From: Streptomyces sp. NRRL WC-3742
Lineage (GTDB): Bacteria; Actinomycetota; Actinomycetes; Streptomycetales; Streptomycetaceae
Direction of reading: 5' to 3'
Length of the DNA stretch: 64,000 bases
Assembly (NCBI RefSeq): GCF_000720635.1
Contig: NZ_JOCF01000014.1
Location: 1-64,000, forward strand
Shown here piece after piece: positions 53,510 to 62,622 of this stretch; the stretch's first letter is position 1; the number at the start of each line of letters is the position of its first letter. The notes under the pieces were generated by a model. It was not told where the DNA came from. It did not search any database and worked only from the letters and a program-made list of their open reading frames with translations. The position numbers and the translations under genes were made by a program.

Positions 53510-54231
53510 AGCCCGAAGTGGGTGGCGATGCCGTCGAGGACGCAGTTGAGGCCCGTGTGGAAGTGCCAGGCGGGGTCGTCCTTGCGGGTGGCGCGGTGGA
53601 GGTACTGCTCGTAGGCGGGGTAGCGGCCGGTGCCCATCAGGTAGGACATCCGGGGGGCCAGGGCGGCGCGGGTCTCCTCGCCGTCGGCCCAGCCGTGGTC
53701 GCGGCGCAGGTTCTCCAGGGCGAGTTCGGTGGCGACGGAGCCGTGGACGTAGCCCGTGACGGTGCGGAAGACCGCCATGGTGGTGTCGGCGTCCAGGCCG
53801 TGTTCGGCGAGGGCGGCGAAGGCCCGTTCGGGAACCGCGAGTTGGTTGGGGCTGAGGACGGTCGGGGCGGCCGCCCGGACGATCCAGGGGTGCTCCAGGT
53901 TCATCGCGCGCAGGTGGACGGCCAGTGAGTGCATGGTCGCGCGCCAGCCGCCGGCCGGGGTGTCCAGGGGGAGGCGGCCGTAGACGAAGTCGACCATCAG
54001 CTCGATGAGTTCGTCCTTGCCGGAGACGTACCGGTAGGCGGCCATCGGGGCGACGTCGAGGACGGCGGCCAGGCGGCGCATGGTGACGGCGTCCAGGCCC
54101 TCGGTGTCGGCGATGGCGACTGCGGCGGCGGCGATCCGCTGAGGGGTCAGGGTGCTGCGCGGCGCGGGGCTCGGGCGGTCGAGCCGCTCCCAGAGTGAGG
54201 GCTGGTCGGAGGGTGTCTGCTGGGCGGGCAT
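53506..54231 (-). CDS. TetR-family regulator (TetR_C_1-like)
   Basis: A 241-residue TetR regulator. The HTH covers residues about 28-75 (LTPQRIAAAAVAIADTEGLDAVTMRRLAAVLDVAPMAAYRYVSGKDEL), and the C-terminal domain resembles that of tetracycline-repressor-type proteins (LEHPWIVRAAAPTVLSPNQLAVPERAFAAL). ATG at 54231. It diverges from an FMN reductase-MFS exporter pair, with three copies of a 14-bp half-site between them, so it probably represses both itself and that pair and responds to an exported compound. Confidence 0.92.
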   Translation of the reverse strand: MPAQQTPSDQPSLWERLDRPSPAPRSTLTPQRIAAAAVAIADTEGLDAVTMRRLAAVLDVAPMAAYRYVSGKDELIELMVDFVYGRLPLDTPAGGWRATMHSLAVHLRAMNLEHPWIVRAAAPTVLSPNQLAVPERAFAALAEHGLDADTTMAVFRTVTGYVHGSVATELALENLRRDHGWADGEETRAALAPRMSYLMGTGRYPAYEQYLHRATRKDDPAWHFHTGLNCVLDGIATHFGL

Positions 54232-54252
54232 GGGCCCCACGGTACCACTCGA

Positions 54253-54326
54253 GTGTACGTCGTATCGGTGAGTGGACGACGTACGCGCCGATGTGTACGT
54301 TGTATCGAAGGTGATACGGCGTACAC
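54253..54326. promoter_or_regulatory. triple TetR operator
   Basis: The 14-mer GTGTACGTYGTATC occurs at 54253-54266 and 54293-54306, 40 bp apart, and inverted with one or two changes at 54313-54326. The last two form an imperfect palindrome with a 6-bp spacer. All lie between the divergent TetR and FMN reductase genes. Confidence 0.75.
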
Positions 54327-54361
54327 AGAGTCGCCGTGCCCGTCGTCCGGAGGGGATCTCC

Positions 54362-54955
54362 ATGTCCACGCACCAGAACCTCAAGGTCGCCGTCCTCCTG
54401 GGCAGCACCCGCAACGGCCGTTTCGGCCCGGTCGTCGCCGACTGGCTGCTCGGCCACCTCAAGACCCGCGGCGACATGACCGCCGACCTGGTCGACCTGA
54501 AGGCCACCCCGCTGCCGACCGTCATGCCCTCCTTCGGCGGCGAACTCCCGCCGGAGGAGATCGAACTGCTCGGCGCCGTCTCGCCCCGGCTGGAGGCGGC
54601 CGACGCCTTCGTGGTCGTCACGCCCGAGTACAACCACAGCTTCCCGGCCGCGCTGAAGAACGCCATCGACTGGCACAACCACCAGTGGCACGCCAAGCCG
54701 GTCGGCTTCGTCTCGTACGGCGGGCTCTCCGGCGGGCTCCGGGCTGTCGAGCAGCTGCGCGTGGTGATGGCCGAGCTGAACGCCGTGACGATCCGCAACA
54801 CCGTCAGCTTCCACGGTGCCGCCCAGAGCTTCGACGAGCACGGCAGGCCGCGCGACCCGGCCGCCGACGCCGCCGCCGACGCGCTGCTCGACCAACTGGA
54901 CTGGTGGGCCCGGGGGCTGAGGGTCGCCCGGCAGGCCCGTCCGTTCGCAGCCTGA
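54362..54955 (+). CDS. NADPH-dependent FMN reductase
   Basis: A 197-residue flavodoxin-fold oxidoreductase. The FMN phosphate loop is LLGSTRNGRFG, and a second conserved block is TPEYNHSFPAALKNAIDWHN. Proteins of this family reduce quinones, azo dyes or nitro compounds with NAD(P)H. ATG at 54362 has GGAGGGGA upstream. It is followed 23 bp later by an MFS exporter, and is controlled by the divergent TetR. A detoxification role is inferred. Confidence 0.92.
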   Translation: MSTHQNLKVAVLLGSTRNGRFGPVVADWLLGHLKTRGDMTADLVDLKATPLPTVMPSFGGELPPEEIELLGAVSPRLEAADAFVVVTPEYNHSFPAALKNAIDWHNHQWHAKPVGFVSYGGLSGGLRAVEQLRVVMAELNAVTIRNTVSFHGAAQSFDEHGRPRDPAADAAADALLDQLDWWARGLRVARQARPFAA

Positions 54956-54978
54956 GCCGGGAAGGGCACGGCGCCACC

Positions 54979-56538
54979 ATGACCACGGAACCGGTCGCCG
55001 ACGACCGCCCCAAGCCGCCGCTGATCGGCGTGATCGGGCTGATGCTCGGCATCTTCCTCGCGGCCCTCGACGGGCAGATCATCGGCACCGCACTGCCGAC
55101 CGTCGTCGGCGACCTCGGCGGGCTGGAACACCTCGCCTGGGCCGTCACCGCCTACCTGCTCACCTCCGCCGCTGCCACCCCGCTCTGGGGCCGGCTCGGT
55201 GACCTCTACGGGCGCAAGGGCGCCTACCAGTGGGCGGTGGTGGTCTTCCTGGCCGGCACGGCCCTGTCCGGACTGGCGCAGGACATGACCGAGCTGATCG
55301 CCTTCCGCGCCCTCCAGGGCGTCGGCGCGGGCGGGCTGATGGTCGGTGCGCTCTCGGTGATCGGGGTGCTCGTGCCCGCCTCCGACCGGGGCCGGGTGCA
55401 GTCGGTGATCGGCGTGCTGATGCCCGTCGCCTTCGTCGGCGGGCCGCTGCTCGGCGGGTTCCTCACCGACCGGCTCAGCTGGCGCTGGGCCTTCTACGTC
55501 AACCTGCCGGTCGGCCTGTTCGCCCTGTTCGCGGTCGGCGTCGGCGTACGGCTGGCGAAGGCCGAGCCGGTCCGCGCCCCCTTCGACCGGGCCGGGGTCG
55601 CCCTGCTGACCACCGGCATCCTCGGGCTCACCCTGGTCGGCAGCTGGGGCGGGACACAGTACGCCTGGACGTCTCCGCTGATCCTCGGGACAGCCCTGGT
55701 CGCGGTGGCCGCACTGGCCGGCTTCGTCCGGACCGAACGGCGCGCCCCCGGGCCGCTGATCCCGCCGACGCTGTTCCGCAGCCGCAACTTCACGGTGTCC
55801 CAGGTGCTGGGCTTCCTCACCGGCGCGGTCATGATCGCCCTGATCGGCTACGTGCCGCAGTACTTCCAGTTCGTCCAGGGCGTGTCACCGACCACCGGCG
55901 GCCTGCTCCTGCTGCCGCTGATGCTCGGCATGATGGGCACCCAGCTGGTCACCGCCCGGCTGATGGGCCGTCCCGGCGGCGAACGGCGCTACCCGCTGCT
56001 GGGCGGCGTGCTGACCCTGACGGGGGCCGCGCTCCTGCTGCTCCTGGGGACGGACACCCCGGTGGCCCTGGCCTCCGGGCTCACGGCGGTCGCCGGGATC
56101 GGCATCGGACTGCTGATGCAGAGCACCATGCTGACGTCGATGGGCTCGGTGCCGCTCCAGGACATGGGCGCGGCGATGGGCGTGGTGACCCTGCTGCGCA
56201 GCATCGGCGGCTCGCTCGGCATGGCCGCCCTCGGCGCGGCCTACACCGCGCGGCTGACCGCCTCGCTGGAGGAACGCGTCGGCCCGGCGGAGGCCGCCCG
56301 CCTCACCGGTGGCGGCCTCACCCCGGCCTCCCTGGCGGGGCTGCCCACCACCGTCCGACACGCCGTCGGCAGCGCCGTCACCAGTGGTCTGCACGCCACG
56401 GTGGTCGGCGGCGTGGCCCTGGCGGCGGTGGCCACGGCCGTCGCCTGCCTGGCCCGGCCGAACGCGAACCCGGTGCTCGCCCCGAGCCCGGCGCCCGCCC
56501 CCAGCCCCGGCGAGAGCCCGGTGTCACAGCAGGCGTGA
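54979..56538 (+). CDS. DHA2-family MFS exporter (14 TM)
   Basis: A 519-residue drug:proton antiporter-type exporter. The hydrophobic profile gives about 14 transmembrane helices, starting IGVIGLMLGIFLAALDGQIIGTALPTVV (motif D1), with motif A at GRLGDLYGRKG and motif C-like GGPLLGG. The C-terminus is a Pro/Ser-rich tail (LAPSPAPAPSPGESP). It is co-transcribed with the FMN reductase and probably exports the compound sensed by the TetR regulator. Related to EmrB/QacA and actinobacterial antibiotic exporters. Confidence 0.93.
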   Translation: MTTEPVADDRPKPPLIGVIGLMLGIFLAALDGQIIGTALPTVVGDLGGLEHLAWAVTAYLLTSAAATPLWGRLGDLYGRKGAYQWAVVVFLAGTALSGLAQDMTELIAFRALQGVGAGGLMVGALSVIGVLVPASDRGRVQSVIGVLMPVAFVGGPLLGGFLTDRLSWRWAFYVNLPVGLFALFAVGVGVRLAKAEPVRAPFDRAGVALLTTGILGLTLVGSWGGTQYAWTSPLILGTALVAVAALAGFVRTERRAPGPLIPPTLFRSRNFTVSQVLGFLTGAVMIALIGYVPQYFQFVQGVSPTTGGLLLLPLMLGMMGTQLVTARLMGRPGGERRYPLLGGVLTLTGAALLLLLGTDTPVALASGLTAVAGIGIGLLMQSTMLTSMGSVPLQDMGAAMGVVTLLRSIGGSLGMAALGAAYTARLTASLEERVGPAEAARLTGGGLTPASLAGLPTTVRHAVGSAVTSGLHATVVGGVALAAVATAVACLARPNANPVLAPSPAPAPSPGESPVSQQA

Positions 56539-56561
56539 CTCCGGCCCGGGGAGAGGGCCCG

Positions 56562-57494
56562 TCAGCCGCCCGGGGTGGCCGGCGTGGCCGGGCAGTGGCC
56601 GGCGAGGCAGAAGGAGGACGCCAGGGACTGCTGGACGTCGCGCAGCGGCGTGGGCCAGCCGGTCTCGGGCCCGGCGACGAGGAGGGCGTACACCTGGCCG
56701 TCGGGCGTGGTGACCATCTGGTCGACGGTGTGCCGCACGCCCTTGCCCGCGAGGTCGTACGCGTACTCCAGCACCGCGCCGCCGCCCGGGGTCTGGGTGA
56801 GCGAGAGCTTCCGGTAGCCGGGGAAGCGGGACGGGTTGGCGGCGAGGCTGGCATCCGTGGCGACGGCCTGGTTGTACGGGCTGTCGGTGCCCATGGAGAA
56901 CACCTGGATGAGGCTGCTGCCGTCCGGCGAGTCGTAGAAGACGGACGTGCCGTCCACCCGCCGCTGCCACCCGTCCGGCACGGTCAGCGTGAAGCCGGCC
57001 GCGTCCTGGACGGTGGTCGAGCGCAGCCCGGTGGTCGGGGTGGGGGTCGGCGTCGCCGTCGGAGCGGCGGTCGGCGAGGCCGGGAACGTGAAGTCCGAGG
57101 AGGGCGGCGCAGCGCCCGGGGTGGTCGGAAGCGGCGTGGCGAGCGCGGCCGGCTTCACCTTGGAGCCACCGTCGTTCCGCGAGTACAGGTACCACCCGCC
57201 GCCCACACCCGCCCCGGCGAGCACCCCGACGAGCGCCGCCACCAGCACCGCCCGCGGCCGCATCCGCCCACCCGAGCGCGCCGGGGGAGGCGGAGGAGCA
57301 GCCGCAGGGGGCGCCGAGGGAGAGAAAGGCGGAGGCGGCACCGGCTGCGAGCCCAGCAGCGGCGCCGTCAGCGGCGGCGGAGCCATCGGCGGAGGCGGCA
57401 CCGCCCCGATGGGCGGAGGCACCGCGCCCAGCGGGGGCGCGGGCGGAGCCTGCTGCACCCACTGCCGCCGCTGCTCGTCCCAGTACGCCCCCAC
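56562..57494 (-). CDS. Pro-rich single-pass membrane protein
   Basis: A 310-residue protein. Residues 1-75 are Pro/Ala-rich (APPAPPLGAVPPPIGAVPPPPM), then one transmembrane helix (RPRAVLVAALVGVLAGAGVGGGWYLYS), a Thr/Pro-rich linker (TPTPTPTTGL), and an external domain of about 150 residues (TVQDAAGFTLTVPDGWQRRVDGTSVFYDSPDGSSLIQVF) similar in pattern to PsbP/LpqN-like exported domains. GTG at 57494 has a GGGGGGC upstream; a TTG at 57506 is also open. The function is unknown, but the layout is common for actinobacterial envelope sensors. Confidence 0.72.
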   Translation of the reverse strand: MGAYWDEQRRQWVQQAPPAPPLGAVPPPIGAVPPPPMAPPPLTAPLLGSQPVPPPPFSPSAPPAAAPPPPPARSGGRMRPRAVLVAALVGVLAGAGVGGGWYLYSRNDGGSKVKPAALATPLPTTPGAAPPSSDFTFPASPTAAPTATPTPTPTTGLRSTTVQDAAGFTLTVPDGWQRRVDGTSVFYDSPDGSSLIQVFSMGTDSPYNQAVATDASLAANPSRFPGYRKLSLTQTPGGGAVLEYAYDLAGKGVRHTVDQMVTTPDGQVYALLVAGPETGWPTPLRDVQQSLASSFCLAGHCPATPATPGG

Positions 57495-57552
57495 GCCGCC
57501 CCCCAAGTTCGAGACCCGCCCGTCCGGCGACGGCCGGGGGCGAGACCGGAGA

Positions 57553-57585
57553 CTACCGCTACAGAGCGCCGCCCTGTAGCGGTAG
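57553..57585 (-). terminator. sdaA terminator hairpin
   Basis: CTACCGCTACAG (57553-57564) pairs perfectly with CTGTAGCGGTAG (57574-57585), 30 bp past the sdaA stop on the minus strand. Confidence 0.85.
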
Positions 57586-57614
57586 CCCCTGTTCCGCCGA
57601 CAACGCGCTCCCGG

Positions 57615-58982
57615 TCAGCACTCGATGACGTTGACGGCGAGGCCGCCGCGCGAGGTCTCCTTGTACTTGATCTTCATGTCGGCCCCGGTCTCCTTCATCG
57701 TCTTGATCGCCTTGTCCAGCGAGACGTGGTGCCGCCCGTCCCCGCGCAGCGCCATCCGCGCCGCCGTGACGGCCTTCACCGAGGCCATGCCGTTGCGCTC
57801 GATGCAGGGGATCTGGACGAGCCCGCCGACGGGGTCGCAGGTGAGGCCGAGGTTGTGCTCGATGCCGATCTCGGCGGCGTTCTCGACCTGCTCGGGCGTG
57901 CCGCCCAGGACCTCGGCGAGGCCGCCGGCGGCCATGGAGCAGGCGGAGCCGACCTCGCCCTGGCAGCCGACCTCGGCGCCGGAGATGGAGGCGTTCTCCT
58001 TGAAGAGCATGCCGATGGCGCCGGCCGCGAGGAGGAAGCGGACGATGCCGTCCTCGTCCGCGCCCGGGATGAAGTTCAGGTAGTAGTGCAGGACGGCCGG
58101 GATGATGCCCGCCGCGCCGTTGGTGGGCGCGGTGACCACCCGGCGCCCGGAGGCGTTCTCCTCGTTGACGGCCATCGCGTAGAGCGTCACCCACTCCATG
58201 GCGTTGGCCGGCCCGATGCCCTCGGCCCGCAGGGCCCGCGCCGCGGCGGCGGCCCGGCGGCGCACCTTGAGGCCGCCCGGCAGGATGCCCTCGCGGCTCA
58301 TGCCGGCCCGGACGCACTCCTGCATCACGGCCCAGATCTCCAGCAGGCCGGTGCGGATCTCCTCCTCGCTGCGCCACGCCTTCTCGTTCTCCAGCATCAG
58401 GCCGGAGATCGACAGCCCGGTCTCCCGGGTCAGGCGCAGCAGTTCCTCTCCCGTACGGAAGGGGTAGCGCAGCGAGGTGTCGTCCGGCTTGACCCGGTCG
58501 GCGCCGATCGCGTCCTCGTCGACGACGAACCCGCCGCCGACGGAGTAGTACGTCTTCTCCAGCAGCGTGGAGCCGTCCTCCGCGAACGCCCACAGGGTCA
58601 TGCCGTTGGCGTGGTACGGCAGCGAGCGGCGGCGGTGCAGGACCAGTTGGGTGTCGGGGTCGAAGTCGACGGTGTGCTCGCCGAGGAGGCTGAGCCTCTT
58701 CTCGGCGATGATCCGCTCGACGTCCTTGTCGGCCTGGTCGACGTCGACGGTGCGCGGGGACTTGTTCTCCAGGCCGAGCAGGACGGCCTTCGGCGTGCCG
58801 TGGCCGTGGCCGGTGGCGCCGAGGGAGCCGAAGAGCTCGGCGCGTACGCCCGTCACCCGGGGCAGCAGGGCTTCGGACCGCAGACGGCGGGCGAACATCC
58901 GGGCCGCGCGCATCGGGCCGACGGTGTGGGAGCTCGAGGGGCCGATGCCGATGGAGAAGAGGTCGAAGACGCTGATGGCCAC
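57615..58982 (-). CDS. sdaA: L-serine ammonia-lyase, single-chain 4Fe-4S type
   Basis: A 455-residue L-serine dehydratase converting serine to pyruvate and ammonia. The beta domain is N-terminal ([24 protein letters not shown], with the serine-binding SSSHT), and the alpha domain carries the cluster cysteines in [22 protein letters not shown] and PCIERNG. GTG at 58982 gives [10 protein letters not shown]. It follows glyA after a 154-bp gap with two hairpins, so it is at most partly co-transcribed. With gcvT-gcvH-glyA it turns excess glycine into serine and pyruvate. Confidence 0.96.
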   Translation of the reverse strand: MAISVFDLFSIGIGPSSSHTVGPMRAARMFARRLRSEALLPRVTGVRAELFGSLGATGHGHGTPKAVLLGLENKSPRTVDVDQADKDVERIIAEKRLSLLGEHTVDFDPDTQLVLHRRRSLPYHANGMTLWAFAEDGSTLLEKTYYSVGGGFVVDEDAIGADRVKPDDTSLRYPFRTGEELLRLTRETGLSISGLMLENEKAWRSEEEIRTGLLEIWAVMQECVRAGMSREGILPGGLKVRRRAAAAARALRAEGIGPANAMEWVTLYAMAVNEENASGRRVVTAPTNGAAGIIPAVLHYYLNFIPGADEDGIVRFLLAAGAIGMLFKENASISGAEVGCQGEVGSACSMAAGGLAEVLGGTPEQVENAAEIGIEHNLGLTCDPVGGLVQIPCIERNGMASVKAVTAARMALRGDGRHHVSLDKAIKTMKETGADMKIKYKETSRGGLAVNVIEC

Positions 58983-59044
58983 GGGGGACGTCCTTGTCTG
59001 GTCTCGTGGAAGGACAGAGCAGAAGGCGAGTGGGGACACGGGAC

Positions 59045-59122
59045 GGGGCACCGCACGCACTGTCCAGTGTGCGCGGTGCCCCGGGGTCCCAGGTACGCGT
59101 ACGGGGTGAGGCCGGTCACCCC
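59045..59122 (-). terminator. glyA-sdaA intergenic hairpins
   Basis: Two hairpins: a 17-bp imperfect stem at 59045-59082 (GGGGCACCGC with GCGGTGCCCC at its base) and a 7-bp stem at 59103-59122 (GGGGTGA with TCACCCC). They lie just past the glyA stop and may terminate or attenuate the transcript before sdaA. Confidence 0.65.
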
Positions 59123-59136
59123 GGCCCGGTACGGCG

Positions 59137-60417
59137 TCAGTCCTGGTTGGCCAGGTTCGGGTACAGCGGGTACTTCTCGGCCAGCGCGGTGACGCGGGCC
59201 TTGAGCGCCTCGGCGACGGTGTCGTCGAAGCCCGGCTTGAGGGCCTCGGCGATGACGTCGGCGACCTCGCGGAAGTCCTCGGCCTGGAAGCCGCGGGTGG
59301 CCAGGGCCGGGGTGCCGATGCGCAGGCCGGAGGTGACCATCGGCGGACGCGGGTCGTTGGGGATCGCGTTGCGGTTCACGGTGATGCCGACCGTGTGCAG
59401 ACGGTCCTCGGCCTGCTGGCCGTCGAGCTGGCTGTTGCGCAGGTCGACCAGGACGAGGTGGACGTCGGTGCCGCCGGAGAGCACGGAGGCGCCGGCCTCG
59501 GCGACGTCGGCCTGGAGGAGGCGCTCGGCGAGGATGCGCGCGCCGTCCAGGGTGCGCTGCTGGCGCTCCTTGAACTCCTCGGAGGCGGCGACCTTGAAGG
59601 CGACCGCCTTGCCCGCGATGACGTGCTCCAGCGGGCCGCCCTGCTGGCCGGGGAAGACCGCGGAGTTGATCTTCTTGGCGAACTCGGCCTTGGACAGGAT
59701 GACGCCGCCGCGCGGGCCGCCCAGGGTCTTGTGGGTGGTGGTGGTGACCACGTCCGCGTACGGCACCGGGTTGGGGTGCAGGCCCGCGGCGACCAGGCCC
59801 GCGAAGTGGGCCATGTCGACCATCAGCAGCGCGCCGACCTCGTCCGCGACGCGGCGGAACTCGGCGAAGTCCAGCTGGCGCGGGTAGGCGGACCAGCCGG
59901 CGATGATCAGCTTCGGCTGGTGCTCCTTGGCGAGGCGCTCGACCTCGGCCATGTCGACCTGGCCGGTCTTGTCGTCCACGTGGTACGCGACCACGTTGTA
60001 GAGCTTGCCGGAGAAGTTGATCTTCATGCCGTGGGTCAGGTGACCGCCGTGGGCCAGGTTCAGGCCCAGGATGGTGTCGCCCGGCTGGATCAGCGCGAAC
60101 ATGGCGGCGGCGTTGGCCTGCGCGCCCGAGTGCGGCTGGACGTTGGCGTGCTCGGCGCCGAACAGGGCCTTGACCCGGTCGATCGCGATCTGCTCGACCA
60201 CGTCGACGTGCTCGCACCCGCCGTAGTAGCGGCGGCCGGGGTAGCCCTCGGCGTACTTGTTGGTGAGTACCGAGCCCTGGGCCTCCATGACCGCCACCGG
60301 GGCGAAGTTCTCGGAGGCGATCATCTCCAGGGTGGTCTGCTGGCGGTGCAACTCGGCGTCGACCGCGGCGGCGATCTCCGGGTCGAGGGCGTGCAGGGAC
60401 TGGTTCAGAACCGTCAT
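59137..60417 (-). CDS. glyA: serine hydroxymethyltransferase
   Basis: A 426-residue PLP enzyme interconverting glycine plus methylene-tetrahydrofolate and serine. Motifs: [39 protein letters not shown] at the N-terminus, [23 protein letters not shown], and the PLP-lysine site [19 protein letters not shown] at 60417. It follows gcvH by 85 bp in the glycine-riboswitch operon, where it consumes the methylene-tetrahydrofolate made by the cleavage system. Confidence 0.97.
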   Translation of the reverse strand: MTVLNQSLHALDPEIAAAVDAELHRQQTTLEMIASENFAPVAVMEAQGSVLTNKYAEGYPGRRYYGGCEHVDVVEQIAIDRVKALFGAEHANVQPHSGAQANAAAMFALIQPGDTILGLNLAHGGHLTHGMKINFSGKLYNVVAYHVDDKTGQVDMAEVERLAKEHQPKLIIAGWSAYPRQLDFAEFRRVADEVGALLMVDMAHFAGLVAAGLHPNPVPYADVVTTTTHKTLGGPRGGVILSKAEFAKKINSAVFPGQQGGPLEHVIAGKAVAFKVAASEEFKERQQRTLDGARILAERLLQADVAEAGASVLSGGTDVHLVLVDLRNSQLDGQQAEDRLHTVGITVNRNAIPNDPRPPMVTSGLRIGTPALATRGFQAEDFREVADVIAEALKPGFDDTVAEALKARVTALAEKYPLYPNLANQD

Positions 60418-60502
60418 GGTGTGGTCTTCCCGGGAGGAGGAGAGCGAGGGGGACGGTGGTGGGTGGGCCTCGCCGTCAAGGCCCACCCGGGTCACGCGTG
60501 CG

Positions 60503-60886
60503 TCAGCCGGCGTGGGTGAGCGCGTCGTACTCGTCGGCGCTGAGCAGCTCGTCGGTGTCCTCGACGCGGACCTTGAACAGCCAGCCACCCTCGAACGGGG
60601 CGCCGTTGACCAGGGCGTTGTCGTCCAGGACGTCCTGGTTGACCTCGATGACCTCGCCGGTCACCGGGGAGTACAGGTCGCTGACCGACTTGGTGGACTC
60701 CAGCTCGCCGCAGGTCTCGCCGGCGGTCACGGTGTCGCCCACCTCGGGCAGCTGCACGTAGACGATGTCACCGAGGGCGTCGGCGGCGTGCTTGGTGATG
60801 CCGATCGTCGAGACACCGTCCTCGGCGTCGCTCAGCCACTCGTGCTCCTTGGTGTACTTCAGGTGCTGGGGGTTCTTGCTGCTCAT
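60503..60886 (-). CDS. gcvH: glycine cleavage system H protein
   Basis: A 127-residue lipoyl carrier protein of the glycine cleavage system. The lipoylated lysine lies in [15 protein letters not shown], and KYTKEHEWL is the standard start of the fold. It shuttles the aminomethyl group between the P and T proteins. It lies between gcvT and glyA. No gcvP is in the window, so the P protein is coded elsewhere. Confidence 0.97.
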   Translation of the reverse strand: MSSKNPQHLKYTKEHEWLSDAEDGVSTIGITKHAADALGDIVYVQLPEVGDTVTAGETCGELESTKSVSDLYSPVTGEVIEVNQDVLDDNALVNGAPFEGGWLFKVRVEDTDELLSADEYDALTHAG

Positions 60887-60976
60887 GGCGTCATTCTCCA
60901 GGATGCGAAGCGGGTACGACGACGCGGGCCGCCACCGGGACGGCTGCGACGTGCGGATACGGGGGAAACGCGTGGG

Positions 60977-62098
60977 TCAGCGGGCGCGCTTGTAGAAGGG
61001 CAGCGCCACGACCTGGACCGGCTCGTGCTTGCCGCGCACGTCCACCGCGACGGTGGTGCCGGGGGCGGCGTGGGCGGCGTCGACGTACGCCATGGCGATC
61101 GGCTTGCCGAGCGTCGGGGACGGCGCGCCGGAGGTGATCCGGCCGATCGGGGCACCGTCGGTGGACACCACGGTGTACTCGGCGCGCGGCACGCGCTTGC
61201 CCTCGGAGACCAGGCCGACCAGGACCTTCGGCGGGTTGGTCTCGGCCGCGGCGGCGGCCTGCTCCAGGGCGGCGCGGCCGACGAAGGCGCCGTCGTTGGT
61301 GGTCTTGTCGAAGCGGACGACCCGGCCCAGGCCCGCGTCGAACGGGGTGAGGTCGGTGGAGAGCTCGTGCCCGTACAGCGGCATGCCGGCCTCCAGGCGC
61401 AGCGTGTCGCGGCAGGACAGGCCGCACGGGACGAGCCCGCGGCCCTCGCCGGCGCCGGTCAGCGCCTGCCAGATCGGCTCGGCGTCGGCCGGGGCGCAGA
61501 AGATCTCGAAGCCGTCCTCGCCGGTGTAGCCGGTGCGGGCCAGCAGCACCTGGCGGCCGGCGACCTGGGCCGGGAGGATCGCGTAGTACTTGAGGCCGGG
61601 CAGGTCGGCGTCGGTGGTGTCGGCCAGGATCGCGGTGGCCTCCGGGCCCTGGACGGCGATCAGGGCGTAGGTGTCGCGGTCGTCGGTGACGACGGCGTCG
61701 AAGCCCTTGGCGCGGGCGATCAGCTCGTCGAGGACCAGCTGGGCGTTGGAGGCGTTGGCGACGACCAGGAAGGCGTCCTCGCGCAGGCGGTAGACGATCA
61801 GGTCGTCCAGGATGCCGCCGTTCTCGGCGCAGATCATCGTGTAGCGGGCGCGCAGCACGCCGAGGGCGGAGACGAAGCCGACCAGGGCGTGGTCGAGCAT
61901 CTCGCCGGCCTGCGGGCCGGTGACGGTGATCTCGCCCATGTGCGAGAGGTCGAACAGACCGGCCTGGGTGCGGACGGCGAGGTGCTCCTCGCGCTCGCTG
62001 CCGTAGCGCAGCGGCATGTCCCAGCCGGCGAAGTCGGTCATGGTGGCGCCGAGGCTGCGGTGCAGCGCGTCGAGCGCGGTCAGGCGGAGGGACGACAT
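60977..62098 (-). CDS. gcvT: glycine cleavage system T protein (aminomethyltransferase)
   Basis: A 373-residue aminomethyltransferase releasing ammonia and forming methylene-tetrahydrofolate from the H-protein intermediate. Recognisable blocks are DFAGWDMPLRYGSEREEHLAVRTQAGLFDLSHMGEI, ARTGYTGEDGFEIFC and LSCRDTLRLEAGMPLYGHEL, plus a C-terminal barrel (GLVSEGKRVPRAEYTV). ATG at 62098 with GAGGAG upstream. It is the first gene behind the tandem glycine riboswitch. Confidence 0.97.
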   Translation of the reverse strand: MSSLRLTALDALHRSLGATMTDFAGWDMPLRYGSEREEHLAVRTQAGLFDLSHMGEITVTGPQAGEMLDHALVGFVSALGVLRARYTMICAENGGILDDLIVYRLREDAFLVVANASNAQLVLDELIARAKGFDAVVTDDRDTYALIAVQGPEATAILADTTDADLPGLKYYAILPAQVAGRQVLLARTGYTGEDGFEIFCAPADAEPIWQALTGAGEGRGLVPCGLSCRDTLRLEAGMPLYGHELSTDLTPFDAGLGRVVRFDKTTNDGAFVGRAALEQAAAAAETNPPKVLVGLVSEGKRVPRAEYTVVSTDGAPIGRITSGAPSPTLGKPIAMAYVDAAHAAPGTTVAVDVRGKHEPVQVVALPFYKRAR

Positions 62099-62205
62099 GG
62101 CCAGGAACTCCTCGGTCGGGGCAGGGGCACTCAGGGGTGCGCGCGCCGGACCGGGCCCGCTCGGGACCGACCCTGCGCGCGGGCATGCGGCGGCGTGGGT
62201 CTCCC

Positions 62206-62432
62206 CATCTGTCGTCGGACCTGAGAGCTTCACCGCACACCTGCCCGAAACCAGCTTCGGGCACGGCATGGCGGCTTGCACCGTGGGTGGGCGCACGACC
62301 GGGGCCGTGCGCCGCTTTCCAGATGTGCCTAACCCGTGCGGTAGGGGGGCCTGAGAGATTCCGGGGAGGACTTGCTCCTTCGGCGCCGGCCGTACCGCCT
62401 CGAGGCGGCACTCCGGGCTCTCCCGCACGGGT
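62206..62432 (-). promoter_or_regulatory. tandem glycine riboswitch
   Basis: Two glycine aptamers lie upstream of gcvT on the minus strand. Aptamer 1 (62332-62432) is closed by ACCCGTGCGG and CCGCACGGGT and contains GGGAGAG, GCCGAAGGAGCAA and GGAATCTCTCAGGC, the diagnostic glycine-aptamer segments. Aptamer 2 (62206-62325) is closed by CATCTG and CAGATG and contains TGGAAAG, GGTGCAAGCC and GAAGCTCTCAGGT. A 6-nt linker joins them. Glycine binding should switch on gcvT-gcvH-glyA through the 107-nt platform before 62098. Confidence 0.93.
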
Positions 62433-62622
62433 TCGAGCGGCCGGTGTGGAGTTGTGGGGCCCGCGGCGCATGCCGTCGGACGCGGACATCATGGCACGTC
62501 CGGGTCGTTCAAGGGAGAGGGGACCTCGTCACACCGGCCGCCCGTACCGAACAAGGGCCCTAAACTGCTGCGCGTCGGTGCGGCACAGGGCGGCCGGCGG
62601 TACGGCGGCGGATGGGATACCC

